Below, in pieces: positions 27,724 through 36,436 of a DNA stretch of 64,000 nucleotides; position 1 is the first letter of the stretch, and every line of letters begins with the position of its first letter. Source of the stretch: Pseudorhodobacter sp. E13 (GTDB taxonomy: Bacteria; Pseudomonadota; Alphaproteobacteria; Rhodobacterales; Rhodobacteraceae); NCBI RefSeq assembly GCF_003991405.1, contig NZ_RPEN01000152.1:1-64000 (forward strand), written 5' to 3'. Position numbers and translations under genes: made by a program. Below the pieces are notes generated by a model. It did no database searches. It saw only the letters and a program-made list of their open reading frames with translations, and was not told the origin of the DNA.

Positions 27724-28124
27724 ACTTGCTCCAGTTCAACCAGACAGCCGTTGAAATCCTTGGGGTGCAGGAACAGAACCGGCTTGCCATGCGCGCCGAT
27801 TTTCGGCTCTCCGCTGCCCAGCACCCGCGCGCCTGCCGCTTTCAGCTTGTCGCGCGCGGCAAGAATGTCATCGACCTCATAGCAGATATGGTGGATGCCG
27901 CCTGCCGGGTTCTTTTCCAGAAACCCGTTGATCGGGGAGTTTTCGCCCAAAGGATACAGCAGTTCGATCTTGGTATTGGGCAGGGTGATGAACACCACCG
28001 TGACCCCATGGTCCGGTTCATCCTGCGCCGGGCCGACATTGGCCCCCAAAGTGCCGCGATACTGCGCCGCTGCGGCCTCCAGGTCGGGCACGGCAATGGC
28101 AACATGGTTCAGGCGTCCGATCAT
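27720..28124 (-). CDS. mce: Methylmalonyl-CoA epimerase
   Basis: Interconverts (R)- and (S)-methylmalonyl-CoA in propionate and ethylmalonyl-CoA metabolism; 134 residues. It is a glyoxalase/VOC fold with the family segments RLNHVAIAVPDLEAA, IELLYPLGENSPI and GGIHHICYEVDDI, where the His and Glu residues bind the divalent metal. The start at 28124 is set by GGAGAG six bases upstream; two earlier in-frame codons lack spacing. DUF1467 overlaps its end. Confidence 0.93.
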   Translation of the reverse strand: MIGRLNHVAIAVPDLEAAAAQYRGTLGANVGPAQDEPDHGVTVVFITLPNTKIELLYPLGENSPINGFLEKNPAGGIHHICYEVDDILAARDKLKAAGARVLGSGEPKIGAHGKPVLFLHPKDFNGCLVELEQV

Positions 28125-28304
28125 CCTCATCTCTCCCAATGGTCTTTGGCGCTATATGCGGCGCAAGGCCGGGCAGGGCAAGGGGACGCGCCGCCGCAGG
28201 CGGGTTTCGGCGGTGATTTGCGGGCAGGTCCGGGGCGGCATTTACCAGACATTAGCGAATTTCGGCGTCAACTGGGGGGGAACCCTCTGCCAGGTGGAAT
28301 CATC

Positions 28305-29039
28305 ATGCCGCACTCCTCTGCCCAATCCATGCCCGAAGGGCCGGGTTTTACCCCGGTCAGCCTGCGCAATGCCTTGCCGCTGGCCAATGTCACCGTGCTG
28401 GCGGTGGAGGATAGCCGCTTCGCGTCTGAGGCGCTGCGCCTGCTGTGTCAGCGCAGCGGGGCGCGGTTGCGGCGGGTGGAAACCATGGCGGCGGCGCGGC
28501 GGCATCTGGCCGTCTATCGCCCCGATGTGGTGCTGGTGGATCTGGGCTTGCCGGATGGCAGCGGGCTGGACCTGATCCGCGATATCACCCGCCCCGGCGC
28601 GCTGGATGCGGTGGTGCTGGCCATCAGCGGCGATCCGGGGCTGTGGTCGGCGGCCGTGCGGGCTGGGGCGGCAGGCTTTCTGGAAAAACCGCTGGAGACG
28701 TTGGAAGGCTTTCAGCAGGTTCTGTTGTCGCATCTGAAAGGTCAGCCGCGCAGCCCCTTGCCGCAGGGCCTGTCGCCCATCCGGCCCGACCGTCAGGCGC
28801 TGCATGATGATCTGGTGCATGCCGCCTCGGTGCTGGAGGCGGGGGCGCTGGGAACGCGGCGCTATATCGCGGATTTCGTGCAGGGCATCGCGCGCAGTTG
28901 CCATGACAGTGATCTGCAAGGGGCTGCCGCCGCCGCCGCCACCTCTGCCGCCGCGAAAGAGGGGTTGAGCCGCCTTCTGGCCCAACGCATCAGCGGCACG
29001 CCCGACCCGTTTGTTCAGGCGGCAACCAAGAAAGGATAG
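28305..29039 (+). CDS. Response regulator with helical C-terminal domain
   Basis: A 244-residue cytoplasmic protein. The receiver domain (about 29-145) has the acidic pair Glu35-Asp36, phosphoacceptor Asp79 (VVLVDLGLPDGSG) and Lys128 (GFLEKPLE). The C-terminal 90 residues are helical and Ala-rich, loosely Hpt-like in layout, but without a clear phosphoaccepting His motif. There is no DNA-binding domain, so it likely acts through protein contacts or phosphotransfer. AGGTGG precedes the ATG. No kinase gene is adjacent. It diverges from mce. Confidence 0.85.
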   Translation: MPHSSAQSMPEGPGFTPVSLRNALPLANVTVLAVEDSRFASEALRLLCQRSGARLRRVETMAAARRHLAVYRPDVVLVDLGLPDGSGLDLIRDITRPGALDAVVLAISGDPGLWSAAVRAGAAGFLEKPLETLEGFQQVLLSHLKGQPRSPLPQGLSPIRPDRQALHDDLVHAASVLEAGALGTRRYIADFVQGIARSCHDSDLQGAAAAAATSAAAKEGLSRLLAQRISGTPDPFVQAATKKG

Positions 29040-29078
29040 GGCAGCAAGCGATCTTCACACAAGCAAGGGGCGCGCCGA

Positions 29079-29780
29079 TCAGCGCCGCTGCATCGGGTCA
29101 TCATTGGCGCGCACAAGGCCCGTCAGGTCGCTCAAGCGTTCGCGCTGCTTGCCCGTGGCATCGAAATTGGACGGGGCAAGCCATGCCAGAAACGCCTCGC
29201 GCAGGGCGGGCCATTCGCTGTCGATCACGGAAAACCACGCCGTATCGCGGTTGCGGCCCTTGACCACCGCCGCCTGCCGGAACACGCCTTCATAGGAAAA
29301 GCCAAGCCGTTGCGCAGCGCGGCGGGATGCCATGTTGGCCGCGTTGCATTTCCATTCATACCGGCGATAGCCCGCATCAAAGGCCCATTGCATCATCAGA
29401 AACATCGCCTCGGTCGCCAGACGTGATTTCTGCAATTCCGGGCTGATGCAGATATGCCCGACCTCGATCGACCCTGCGTTGGGCGTGATCCGCAGGTAAC
29501 TTGCCAGCCCGCCGCATTGCCCGGTCGCCAGATTGCGCAGCACAAAGAAATGCGGATCGCTGTGCGCGGCCATATCCTTGGCCCAGCGGTGATAGGCGGC
29601 GGCCGAGGTGAAGGGACCATAGGGCATGTAATCCCACAGGCTGTCATGGCCGCTGAAGGCGCGATGCAGGTCGGCAGCATGGTGGTCGGCGTCCAGACGC
29701 TCCAACCGGATCTGCGTGCCGATCATCGGGGCATCCGTGGGGCCAGCGGGCGGCACCCAGCGCGTAAGGTCTTTTTCCAT
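29079..29780 (-). CDS. GNAT acetyltransferase (RimJ/RimL type)
   Basis: A 233-residue acetyltransferase resembling the RimL subgroup. It opens with MIGTQIRLERLDADHHAADL and has the HICISPELQKSRLATEAMFLMMQWAF acetyl-CoA-binding segment and the FSYEGVFRQAAVVKGRNRDTAWFS tail typical of such enzymes. Targets could be a protein N-terminus or a small amine. ATG 29780 is chosen because upstream in-frame codons would encode an atypical basic stretch. It is convergent with the response regulator. Confidence 0.88.
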   Translation of the reverse strand: MEKDLTRWVPPAGPTDAPMIGTQIRLERLDADHHAADLHRAFSGHDSLWDYMPYGPFTSAAAYHRWAKDMAAHSDPHFFVLRNLATGQCGGLASYLRITPNAGSIEVGHICISPELQKSRLATEAMFLMMQWAFDAGYRRYEWKCNAANMASRRAAQRLGFSYEGVFRQAAVVKGRNRDTAWFSVIDSEWPALREAFLAWLAPSNFDATGKQRERLSDLTGLVRANDDPMQRR

Positions 29781-29865
29781 GCGGGGCCTTTTTGCCTGTG
29801 TTTGTGCAACGGTTATGCGGCGGGCAAGCTGCGCCGACAAGGGTGTTTCGCCAAACCGCGCGCCG

Positions 29866-31083
29866 CTACAGGATCAAACCGGGGTTCGGCCCCATTTCCA
29901 GCCCCGGAAACACCGCGCCTTCCAGCGTCGCAACCTCCAGCCCGTAAAGCCCGCGCATGGCCCAGGCCGCCCAGGCCCGCACATCCGAAGTGGGCATCAG
30001 ATCGCGCCGATCATACAGCGCGGCCTCCGACAGGCCGGGCCAGGGGCCAAAGACGTGCCCCCCGCGCAAGGCCCCCCCGGCCATCACCATCAGCCCCCCG
30101 GTGCCATGATCGGTGCCGCCGCTGCCATTCTGCCGCGCGGTGCGCCCGAATTCGGTCATCGCCAGCAAGGTCGTGCGGCCCCAGACTTCGGCCCCCAGTT
30201 GCGCCTGCATCCGCAAAATGATCCGCTGCAAGCGCGACAAGGGCCGCCCGATGGCATTGTTCTGCCCGCGATGCGTATCCCACCCCGAAAGCGAGAAAGC
30301 CGCGATCCGCGTCGCCGCCCGCAGCCGCCCGGCGGCAAAATCAACCAGCGTATCCACATCCGGCCAAGGCCGGTCATCGCCCGGACCAAAGGGGCCTTTT
30401 TCGGCCCCGCGCGCATCGGCTTTGCGCGCCTCGCGCCCCGAAAGCTCTGCCGACAGGGTCATCGCCTCGGCCCCGGCATCGCGGAACAGATCATCATCGT
30501 GATAGATGTGATCCAGCAGCAAATGGCTTTGCGCCGACAGCACCAGATTGACCTCGGGCGTCCAGTTGCGGCTGGGGCCGGGGCCTGCCAGCAGCGGCAA
30601 AGCCTCGCGCCCCACGGCATAGGCGGTTTCGGCCCGCAGCCCCGGCACCGCCTGCAACATCCGGTTCAACCAGCCATCGCGCTGCGCCCCGATCGCCACA
30701 TCCATGCCCGTGCCGGATTCCAGCAAGGTCTGGCCGTCAAAATGGCTGCGCTTGTCGCGGTAAGGGGTCGATGTGGCATGCACGAAACCAAGCTGCCCGG
30801 CCTGCCACAACCCCTGCAACCCGCCCAGGCCCGGATGCAGCGCGAAAGGCCCGGTCAGCCCGATCTGGCTGGGGATATGCGCAGGGCGCAGCGCGGCAAA
30901 ATCGGGGTCGCCCAAGGGCTGCACCACGTCCAGCCCATCCATGCCGCCGCGCAGGATCACCACGATCAGGCGGTTTTCGCCCAGCCCCGTGCCTTGCGCC
31001 AGCGTCACCGTGGTCAGCAGCGGATGCGCCGCCGCCGAACAGCCAACCGCTGTCAAACCTTTCAGGAAATCGCGCCGCTCCAT
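29866..31083 (-). CDS. DUF1501 domain protein with Tat signal
   Basis: A 405-residue exported protein. The N-terminus MERRDFLKGLTAVGCSAAAH fits the twin-arginine motif RRxFLK, so it is probably exported folded. DUF1501 proteins have an alkaline-phosphatase-like/sulfatase-like fold, visible in LIVVILRGGMDGLDVVQP and the TEFGRTARQNGSGGTDHGTGG segment. Substrate unknown. It follows the DUF1800 gene by three bases, the usual pairing across bacteria. Confidence 0.9.
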   Translation of the reverse strand: MERRDFLKGLTAVGCSAAAHPLLTTVTLAQGTGLGENRLIVVILRGGMDGLDVVQPLGDPDFAALRPAHIPSQIGLTGPFALHPGLGGLQGLWQAGQLGFVHATSTPYRDKRSHFDGQTLLESGTGMDVAIGAQRDGWLNRMLQAVPGLRAETAYAVGREALPLLAGPGPSRNWTPEVNLVLSAQSHLLLDHIYHDDDLFRDAGAEAMTLSAELSGREARKADARGAEKGPFGPGDDRPWPDVDTLVDFAAGRLRAATRIAAFSLSGWDTHRGQNNAIGRPLSRLQRIILRMQAQLGAEVWGRTTLLAMTEFGRTARQNGSGGTDHGTGGLMVMAGGALRGGHVFGPWPGLSEAALYDRRDLMPTSDVRAWAAWAMRGLYGLEVATLEGAVFPGLEMGPNPGLIL

Positions 31084-31086
31084 GCC

Positions 31087-32436
31087 CTACCTCCGATTGA
31101 ACGCGGGCGAGGCCAGCACCAGCCCCACACCTTCGCGGATCGATTCCGCCCGTGCGGCGGCCCAGATCAGCCGCTCATCCGCCGCCGAGCCCAAGGCCGT
31201 TTGCACAAAACCCGGCGGGTCCGGCATCGGCGTGACCAACCGCCCCGGCACCTCCATCGCCCAAGCGATGCGCGCGCCAAGGCCCTGCGGGGTGATCCAG
31301 GCCTCCTGACTTTCGGGCCAGCCATCGGGGCCGTTCGGCTTTTCCCAGTCTTGCCCCATCAAGGCCATGGGCCGCAGCAACATGCGCAAAAACGGGCCGC
31401 GCGCCATTTTGCGCATTTCATCCCCCGTCATCCCCAGCGCACGCAAGGCGGCCAAAAGGAAATCAACGGGTTGGCGGGCCTTGTGCAGCACCGGCTCCCA
31501 TGCGGCGGGGTGGTTCAGCATGGCGCCATAGACCACATCCAGCGCGCCGCCGCTGTCGCGGTATGCCGCCGTCATGGCCGCCACCAACGCGGGGTCGGGG
31601 CTGTCGGCCACGAAATGCGTGGCAAGCTTGCGGGCAATATGCGCCGCCGTGGCCGGGTGCCGGGCCAAATCGCGTAGCACCGCCTTGATCGGCTCCACCC
31701 CGTCGCCGTCATAGGTTTTGCCCAGCACGGTTTCGGCCCCCGGCTCGGCGCGTTCGGGACGAAACAGAAACCCTTCGCGTGCGGTGGCGTCCAACCCGGT
31801 CAGCAGCAAGGCCATCTGCCGCACATCGGCCTGCCCATAGCCCGCCCCGACGCCCAGACTGTGCAACTCGATCACCTCGCGCGCCAGATTTTCGTTCAGC
31901 CCCCGATTGCGGCGCTGCCCGAAGGGCGATCCCGGCCCGACCGAGGCGACCTGATCCAGATAAGACAGCATCGCGGGATGCAAGGTCGCCGCGATCAGCA
32001 TATCCTCGAACCGGCCTGTCAGATGCGGGCGCACCGCATCATGCACCAGCGTGCCGGGCAGGGGGCGTTCAGGCGCGTTGCGGGCCTTGGTGGTGAAATG
32101 GTCGGCCCAAAACCCCGTCAGCCGTTCACGAAACGCATCCGGCGCGTCCAGCGCGCGGGCAAAGCGGGCGCGGGTGGCGCTTTCCGACATGGCGGCCGCC
32201 GCGCGCACCGCCGCTTGATAGGTTTTGCGGTCATCGGGGTTTTGGCGCAACATCTTGCGGGCATCCGCCGCCTGCGCCAGCACGGGCAGCGCATCGGTAA
32301 ACCCGAATGTCGGATGCCGCGCGGCCATTTCATCAGGGCCTGCCAGTGCCGCCAGCATATCCGCAGGCCCTCCCATGGCGGCGCGCGGCGGGCCATAGCC
32401 AAAGCGGATGGCAGCAAGGGTGGCTTTGTCGATCAC
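31087..32436 (-). CDS. DUF1800 domain protein
   Basis: A 449-residue helical protein of the DUF1800 family, usually encoded next to a DUF1501 partner and thought to act with it in the envelope; role unknown. Family marks are FWADHFTTKARN, GLNENLAREVIELHSLGVG and YGQADVRQMALLLTG. The start appears to be GTG at 32436 with AAGGATG upstream. No typical Sec signal is seen, so it may travel to the envelope with the Tat-exported partner. First gene of the pair. Confidence 0.9.
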   Translation of the reverse strand: MIDKATLAAIRFGYGPPRAAMGGPADMLAALAGPDEMAARHPTFGFTDALPVLAQAADARKMLRQNPDDRKTYQAAVRAAAAMSESATRARFARALDAPDAFRERLTGFWADHFTTKARNAPERPLPGTLVHDAVRPHLTGRFEDMLIAATLHPAMLSYLDQVASVGPGSPFGQRRNRGLNENLAREVIELHSLGVGAGYGQADVRQMALLLTGLDATAREGFLFRPERAEPGAETVLGKTYDGDGVEPIKAVLRDLARHPATAAHIARKLATHFVADSPDPALVAAMTAAYRDSGGALDVVYGAMLNHPAAWEPVLHKARQPVDFLLAALRALGMTGDEMRKMARGPFLRMLLRPMALMGQDWEKPNGPDGWPESQEAWITPQGLGARIAWAMEVPGRLVTPMPDPPGFVQTALGSAADERLIWAAARAESIREGVGLVLASPAFNRR

Positions 32437-32813
32437 GTCACATCATCCTTGGGCCGGGCACATCATCCCGCAACATCGCCCCAGCGTAACCGATTCCCCC
32501 CGCGCTTCCACGCCTTTTCCCGTGCCTTCGGCGGTTTGGCGCTGCCCCGACAGCTGCCGCGCCCGGCGCTGAAAGAATCGCTGCGGCCCGCCGCCGCAGG
32601 GCAATCTTCACAGGCCAAAAGCGCGCAATTTTCAAAAACCTACTGCGCATCAGGCAAACCGCCTGAAAAAATGGGCAGAATCCCCCAATATTCCCGCATT
32701 TGCGGGCAAATCATCACAATGAAAGGGAGACGGTTGCAAATTGCCTGACATTTCGCTTTAGTCAAAGGCAACAAGAGCGCAGGTCACCTGCCGGAACGAT
32801 CAGGGAGATAAGG
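32437..32813. other. Divergent promoter region, DUF1800 / ABC operon
   Basis: About 377 bases without a supported gene between the divergently transcribed DUF1800 gene and the ABC transporter operon. It should carry both promoters. I see no clear operator. The ABC operon ribosome binding site GGGAGATAAGG lies at the right end. Confidence 0.5.
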
Positions 32814-33914
32814 GTGGTTAAACAACCCCAGAACGACGGTTTCGTCGTGTTCGATCATGTGCAAAAAAGCTATGACGGTGAAACGCTCGTCGTCAAAGAT
32901 CTGAACCTGTCCATTGGCAAAGGCGAATTTCTGACGATGCTGGGGCCGTCCGGGTCTGGCAAAACCACCTGCCTGATGATGCTGGCCGGGTTCGAAACCG
33001 CCACCAGCGGCGATATCCGCCTTGATGGCCGCCCGATCAACTCGGTTCCGCCGCATAAACGCGGCATCGGGATGGTGTTCCAGAACTACGCGCTGTTTCC
33101 GCATATGACGGTGGGCGAAAACCTTGCCTTCCCGCTGGAAGTGCGCGGCATGGGCAAGGATGAACGCGAAACCAAGATCAAACGCGCGCTGGATATGGTG
33201 CAGATGTATGATTTCATCAACCGCCGCCCAGCCCAGCTTTCGGGTGGGCAGCAGCAGCGCATCGCCCTTGCGCGGGCATTGGTGTTTGATCCCAGCCTTG
33301 TGTTGATGGATGAACCCCTGGGCGCGCTGGACAAGCAATTGCGCGAACATATGCAGTTTGAAATCAAGCACCTGCATGAAAGCCTTGGCATCACCGTGGT
33401 CTATGTGACCCACGATCAGGGCGAGGCGCTGACCATGTCGGACCGTGTTGCCGTGTTCAATGATGGCCGCATCCAGCAACTCGCCCCCCCGGATGAACTG
33501 TATGAACGCCCCGACAACGCCTTTGTCGCGCAGTTCATCGGTGAAAATAACAAACTGGAAGGCGTGATCGAAACGATCAACGGCGCCGAGGCCGAAGTGC
33601 GCCTTGGCACCGGGGAATTGATCGCCGCAACGCCTGTCAATGTCAGCAAGAAGGGCGAGAAGGTGCTTGTCTCCATCCGCCCCGAGCGGGTCGAATTCAA
33701 GCCCGAGATGATGCCCCCCGGCGCGCATATGATCGACGCCGAGGTGATGGAATTCATCTATATGGGCGATTTGTTCCGCACCCGTTTGCGCGTGGCAGGT
33801 CACGACGATTTCGTGATCAAGTCGCGCAACACCCAAGGGCAAACCATGCTGCGCCCCGGTGAAAAGATTAAGATTGGTTGGTCGCCCGCAGATGCGCGCG
33901 CCTTGCAACCTTAA
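32814..33914 (+). CDS. Spermidine/putrescine-type ABC transporter ATP-binding protein
   Basis: Cytoplasmic ATPase of the PotA/CUT1-like group; 366 residues. The nucleotide-binding domain has Walker A GPSGSGKTTCLMM, Q-loop MVFQNYALFPHMTVGEN, signature [15 protein letters not shown], Walker B VLMDEPLGALD and switch His in YVTHDQGE. A C-terminal TOBE-type regulatory domain covers about residues 240-366. The start is GTG at 32814 following GGGAGATAAG. It heads an operon with the binding protein and two permeases, an unusual order since the ATPase comes first. The polyamine substrate is inferred from family resemblance. Confidence 0.92.
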   Translation: MVKQPQNDGFVVFDHVQKSYDGETLVVKDLNLSIGKGEFLTMLGPSGSGKTTCLMMLAGFETATSGDIRLDGRPINSVPPHKRGIGMVFQNYALFPHMTVGENLAFPLEVRGMGKDERETKIKRALDMVQMYDFINRRPAQLSGGQQQRIALARALVFDPSLVLMDEPLGALDKQLREHMQFEIKHLHESLGITVVYVTHDQGEALTMSDRVAVFNDGRIQQLAPPDELYERPDNAFVAQFIGENNKLEGVIETINGAEAEVRLGTGELIAATPVNVSKKGEKVLVSIRPERVEFKPEMMPPGAHMIDAEVMEFIYMGDLFRTRLRVAGHDDFVIKSRNTQGQTMLRPGEKIKIGWSPADARALQP

Positions 33915-33917
33915 GCC

Positions 33918-33962
33918 TTTTTGATCCTGCGGCGGGGTTCGCCCCTGCTGTGGGATCAAAAA
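33918..33962. other. Long inverted repeat between ATPase and binding-protein genes
   Basis: TTTTTGATCC and GGATCAAAAA form a ten-base-pair outer stem, with an inner GC-rich arm. The T-run precedes and the A-run follows the stem on the sense strand, so it is not a canonical terminator. It may protect or process the mRNA and separate expression of the ATPase from that of the binding protein. Confidence 0.55.
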
Positions 33963-33992
33963 ACAAAAAACGTTCAACAAGGAGAAGAGCCT

Positions 33993-35066
33993 ATGAAGAA
34001 ACTACTTATCCTGTCCACCGCGCTGAGCACCTTCGCTTTCGCAGCTTCCGCGCAAGAAGTCGTGCTGATGTCCTGGGGCGGCGCTTATGGCAAAAGCCAG
34101 ACCGAAGCCTATCTGAAGCCGTTCACCGCCGAAACCGGCATCAAGACCACGATGGTTGACGCCGACAATCCGGCCACCCCGGTCAAAGCCATGGTTGAGG
34201 CAAACAACGTCACCGTTGACGTGGTCGACATCGAATATGCCGATGCAATCCGCCTGTGCGACGAAGGCCTGCTGGAGCCGCTGGACCCCGCAATCCTGCC
34301 CCCCGGCGATGATGGCACCCCGGCGATGGATGACTTCCTGCCCGGCGCTGTGACCGATTGCTCGGTTGCGACGATCGTGTTCTCGACCATGTATGCCTAT
34401 GACACCACCAAATTCCCGAACGGTGGGCCGAAAACCATGGCCGATTTCTTCAACACCGAAGCCTTCCCCGGCAAGCGCGGCATGCGCAAAGGCGCCAAGG
34501 CAAACCTTGAAATGGCGTTGATGGCGGATGGCGTTCCGGCGGCAGAAGTCTATGAAGTTCTGGCCACCCCGGAAGGCGTGGACCGTGCTTTCGCCATGAT
34601 GGACAAGATCAAGGCAGACACCGTCTGGTGGGAAGCCGGCGCGCAGCCTCCGCAACTGCTGGCCGATGGCGAAGTGGTGATGTCGACCGCCTATAACGGC
34701 CGTATCTTTGCCGCTGCTGTGTCCGAAGGTAAGCCCTTCGAATCCGTCTGGGACGGTCAGGTCTATGAATATGACGTTCTGGCCATTCCGAAGGGTGCAA
34801 AGAACCTCGAAGCGGCAACGCAGTTCCTGGCCTATGCCACCGGCACCCAGCGTCTGGCCGATCAGGCGAAATACATCTCTTACGGTCCGGCACGCAAATC
34901 TTCGGGTCCGTTGGTTGGTCTGTATGAGGACGGCAAAACCGAGATGGGCCCCTACATGCCCACCGCTGCTGCCAACCTGACCAACGCTCTGGCCTCGGAT
35001 TTCGAATTCTGGGCTGACCGCGACACCCAGTTGAACGAGCGTTTCAACTCCTGGCTGCTGAACTAA
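33993..35066 (+). CDS. Extracellular solute-binding protein (PotD/PotF-like)
   Basis: Periplasmic receptor of the ABC importer; 357 residues. A Sec signal occupies about residues 1-20 (MKKLLILSTALSTFAFAASA). The body has the type-2 periplasmic-binding fold of the polyamine group: MSWGGAYGKSQTEAYLKPF, then WWEAGAQPPQLLADGEVVMSTAYNGRI. AAGGAGAAG precedes the ATG. The ligand is most likely a polyamine or related amine, but this family also binds amino-acid-like compounds. It lies between long hairpins on either side. Confidence 0.92.
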   Translation: MKKLLILSTALSTFAFAASAQEVVLMSWGGAYGKSQTEAYLKPFTAETGIKTTMVDADNPATPVKAMVEANNVTVDVVDIEYADAIRLCDEGLLEPLDPAILPPGDDGTPAMDDFLPGAVTDCSVATIVFSTMYAYDTTKFPNGGPKTMADFFNTEAFPGKRGMRKGAKANLEMALMADGVPAAEVYEVLATPEGVDRAFAMMDKIKADTVWWEAGAQPPQLLADGEVVMSTAYNGRIFAAAVSEGKPFESVWDGQVYEYDVLAIPKGAKNLEAATQFLAYATGTQRLADQAKYISYGPARKSSGPLVGLYEDGKTEMGPYMPTAAANLTNALASDFEFWADRDTQLNERFNSWLLN

Positions 35067-35077
35067 GCTGCCCATCC

Positions 35078-35104
35078 GAAGGGGCGCAGCACTTGCGCCC
35101 CTTC
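35078..35104 (+). terminator. Hairpin after the binding-protein gene
   Basis: A perfect ten-base-pair stem GAAGGGGCGC/GCGCCCCTTC with a seven-base loop, twelve bases after the stop codon, without a T-run. Such structures after binding-protein genes typically stabilise the upstream message and lower permease expression, rather than fully terminating. Confidence 0.6.
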
Positions 35105-35163
35105 ACCCCAAAGCCCCGACAGAGGGCGACAAGAACGACCCAACCGACAGGACCAAAACCGCC

Positions 35164-36429
35164 ATGGCCGCCACTGATACACAGCCAGACGACCCCCAAG
35201 TGTTGCGCACCGTCGATGGTGTGCCGCTGAAAACCGCGCTGGCCGTGGCCTCGCGCCGCGCCCGTATCCGGGCCTTCTTTCTGGTGGTGCCGCTTCTGGT
35301 CTTTATCCTGCTGACCTTTGCCGTGCCAATCGGGCAAATGCTGTCGCGCTCTTTCACCGATGATAAATTCTCGGCCAATATGGTCGAACTGGGCAAATGG
35401 TTTGATGCCAATGGCAAGGCCGCACCGGATGAGGCCGCCTATGCCGCCCTCGCCGCCGATCTGAAAACCGCTTCCGAAGAAAAAACCGCCGGCAATATCG
35501 GCACGCGGATCAACTATGAACTGCCGGGCACGCGCTCGCTGTTCACCTCGGCCGCCCGCAAGGCCAAAGACCTGGAGCCGCCCTTCAAAGAGGCGATCCT
35601 CGCGCTTGACCCGCAATGGGCGCGCGCCGATCTCTGGGCCGCCATGCGCTCTGCCTCCGCCGCCGCCACGCTGAACTTCTACCAAGCCGCCTTGGACCGC
35701 CAGATCGGGGCCGATGGCAATTTCGAAGCGGCGCCGGAAAATGTGCAGATCTATGTCAAACTGTTCATCCGCACCTTTGTAATGTCGGTGGTGATCACCG
35801 GGCTGTGCCTGCTTCTGGGCTTTCCGGTTGCGCATTTGCTGGCTGTGCTGCCACTGCGCCACGCCAGCCTGCTGATGATCCTTGTGCTGCTGCCCTTCTG
35901 GACCTCGCTTCTGGTGCGCACGACAAGCTGGATGGTGCTGCTGCAAAGCCAAGGCGTTGTGAACGATCTTCTGGTCGCGCTTGGCGTCATCACGACCGAC
36001 GGCCGCCTTGAAATGATGTATAACCAAACCGGCACGATCATCGCGATGACGCATATCCTGCTGCCCTTCATGATCCTGCCGCTCTACTCGGTGATGAAAA
36101 CAATCCCGCCCAGCTATGCCCGCGCCGCGCGCAGCCTTGGCGCGACAAGCTGGACAACCTTCCGCCGCATCTACCTGCCGCAAACCGTGTCCGGCATCGG
36201 GGCAGGGGGTATTTTGTGCTTCATCCTAGCGGTTGGCTATTACATCACACCGGCCTTGGTCGGTGGCGCGGATGGCACGCTGATTTCCAACCAGATCGCC
36301 TTCCACATGCAAAAATCGCTGAACTGGTCACTGGCCGCAGCACTCGCCGCTATGCTCTTGGCCGCCGTGCTGATCCTATATTGGGCCTATGACCGCTTGG
36401 TCGGCATCGACAACATGAAGCTGGGGTAA
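35164..36429 (+). CDS. ABC transporter permease (PotB-like, extended)
   Basis: Inner-membrane permease; 421 residues, longer than the usual 280-310. An N-terminal cytosolic arm and first membrane segment (AFFLVVPLLVFILLTFAVPIG) are followed by a periplasmic insertion of about 150 residues (about 65-190). The remaining membrane segments include VMSVVITGLCLLLGFPVAHL and LGATSWTTFRRIYLPQTVSG, the EAA-type coupling loop. Similar periplasmic insertions occur in amino-acid/opine-like relatives. It precedes the second permease by seven bases. Confidence 0.91.
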   Translation: MAATDTQPDDPQVLRTVDGVPLKTALAVASRRARIRAFFLVVPLLVFILLTFAVPIGQMLSRSFTDDKFSANMVELGKWFDANGKAAPDEAAYAALAADLKTASEEKTAGNIGTRINYELPGTRSLFTSAARKAKDLEPPFKEAILALDPQWARADLWAAMRSASAAATLNFYQAALDRQIGADGNFEAAPENVQIYVKLFIRTFVMSVVITGLCLLLGFPVAHLLAVLPLRHASLLMILVLLPFWTSLLVRTTSWMVLLQSQGVVNDLLVALGVITTDGRLEMMYNQTGTIIAMTHILLPFMILPLYSVMKTIPPSYARAARSLGATSWTTFRRIYLPQTVSGIGAGGILCFILAVGYYITPALVGGADGTLISNQIAFHMQKSLNWSLAAALAAMLLAAVLILYWAYDRLVGIDNMKLG

Positions 36430-36436
36430 TCGACAC

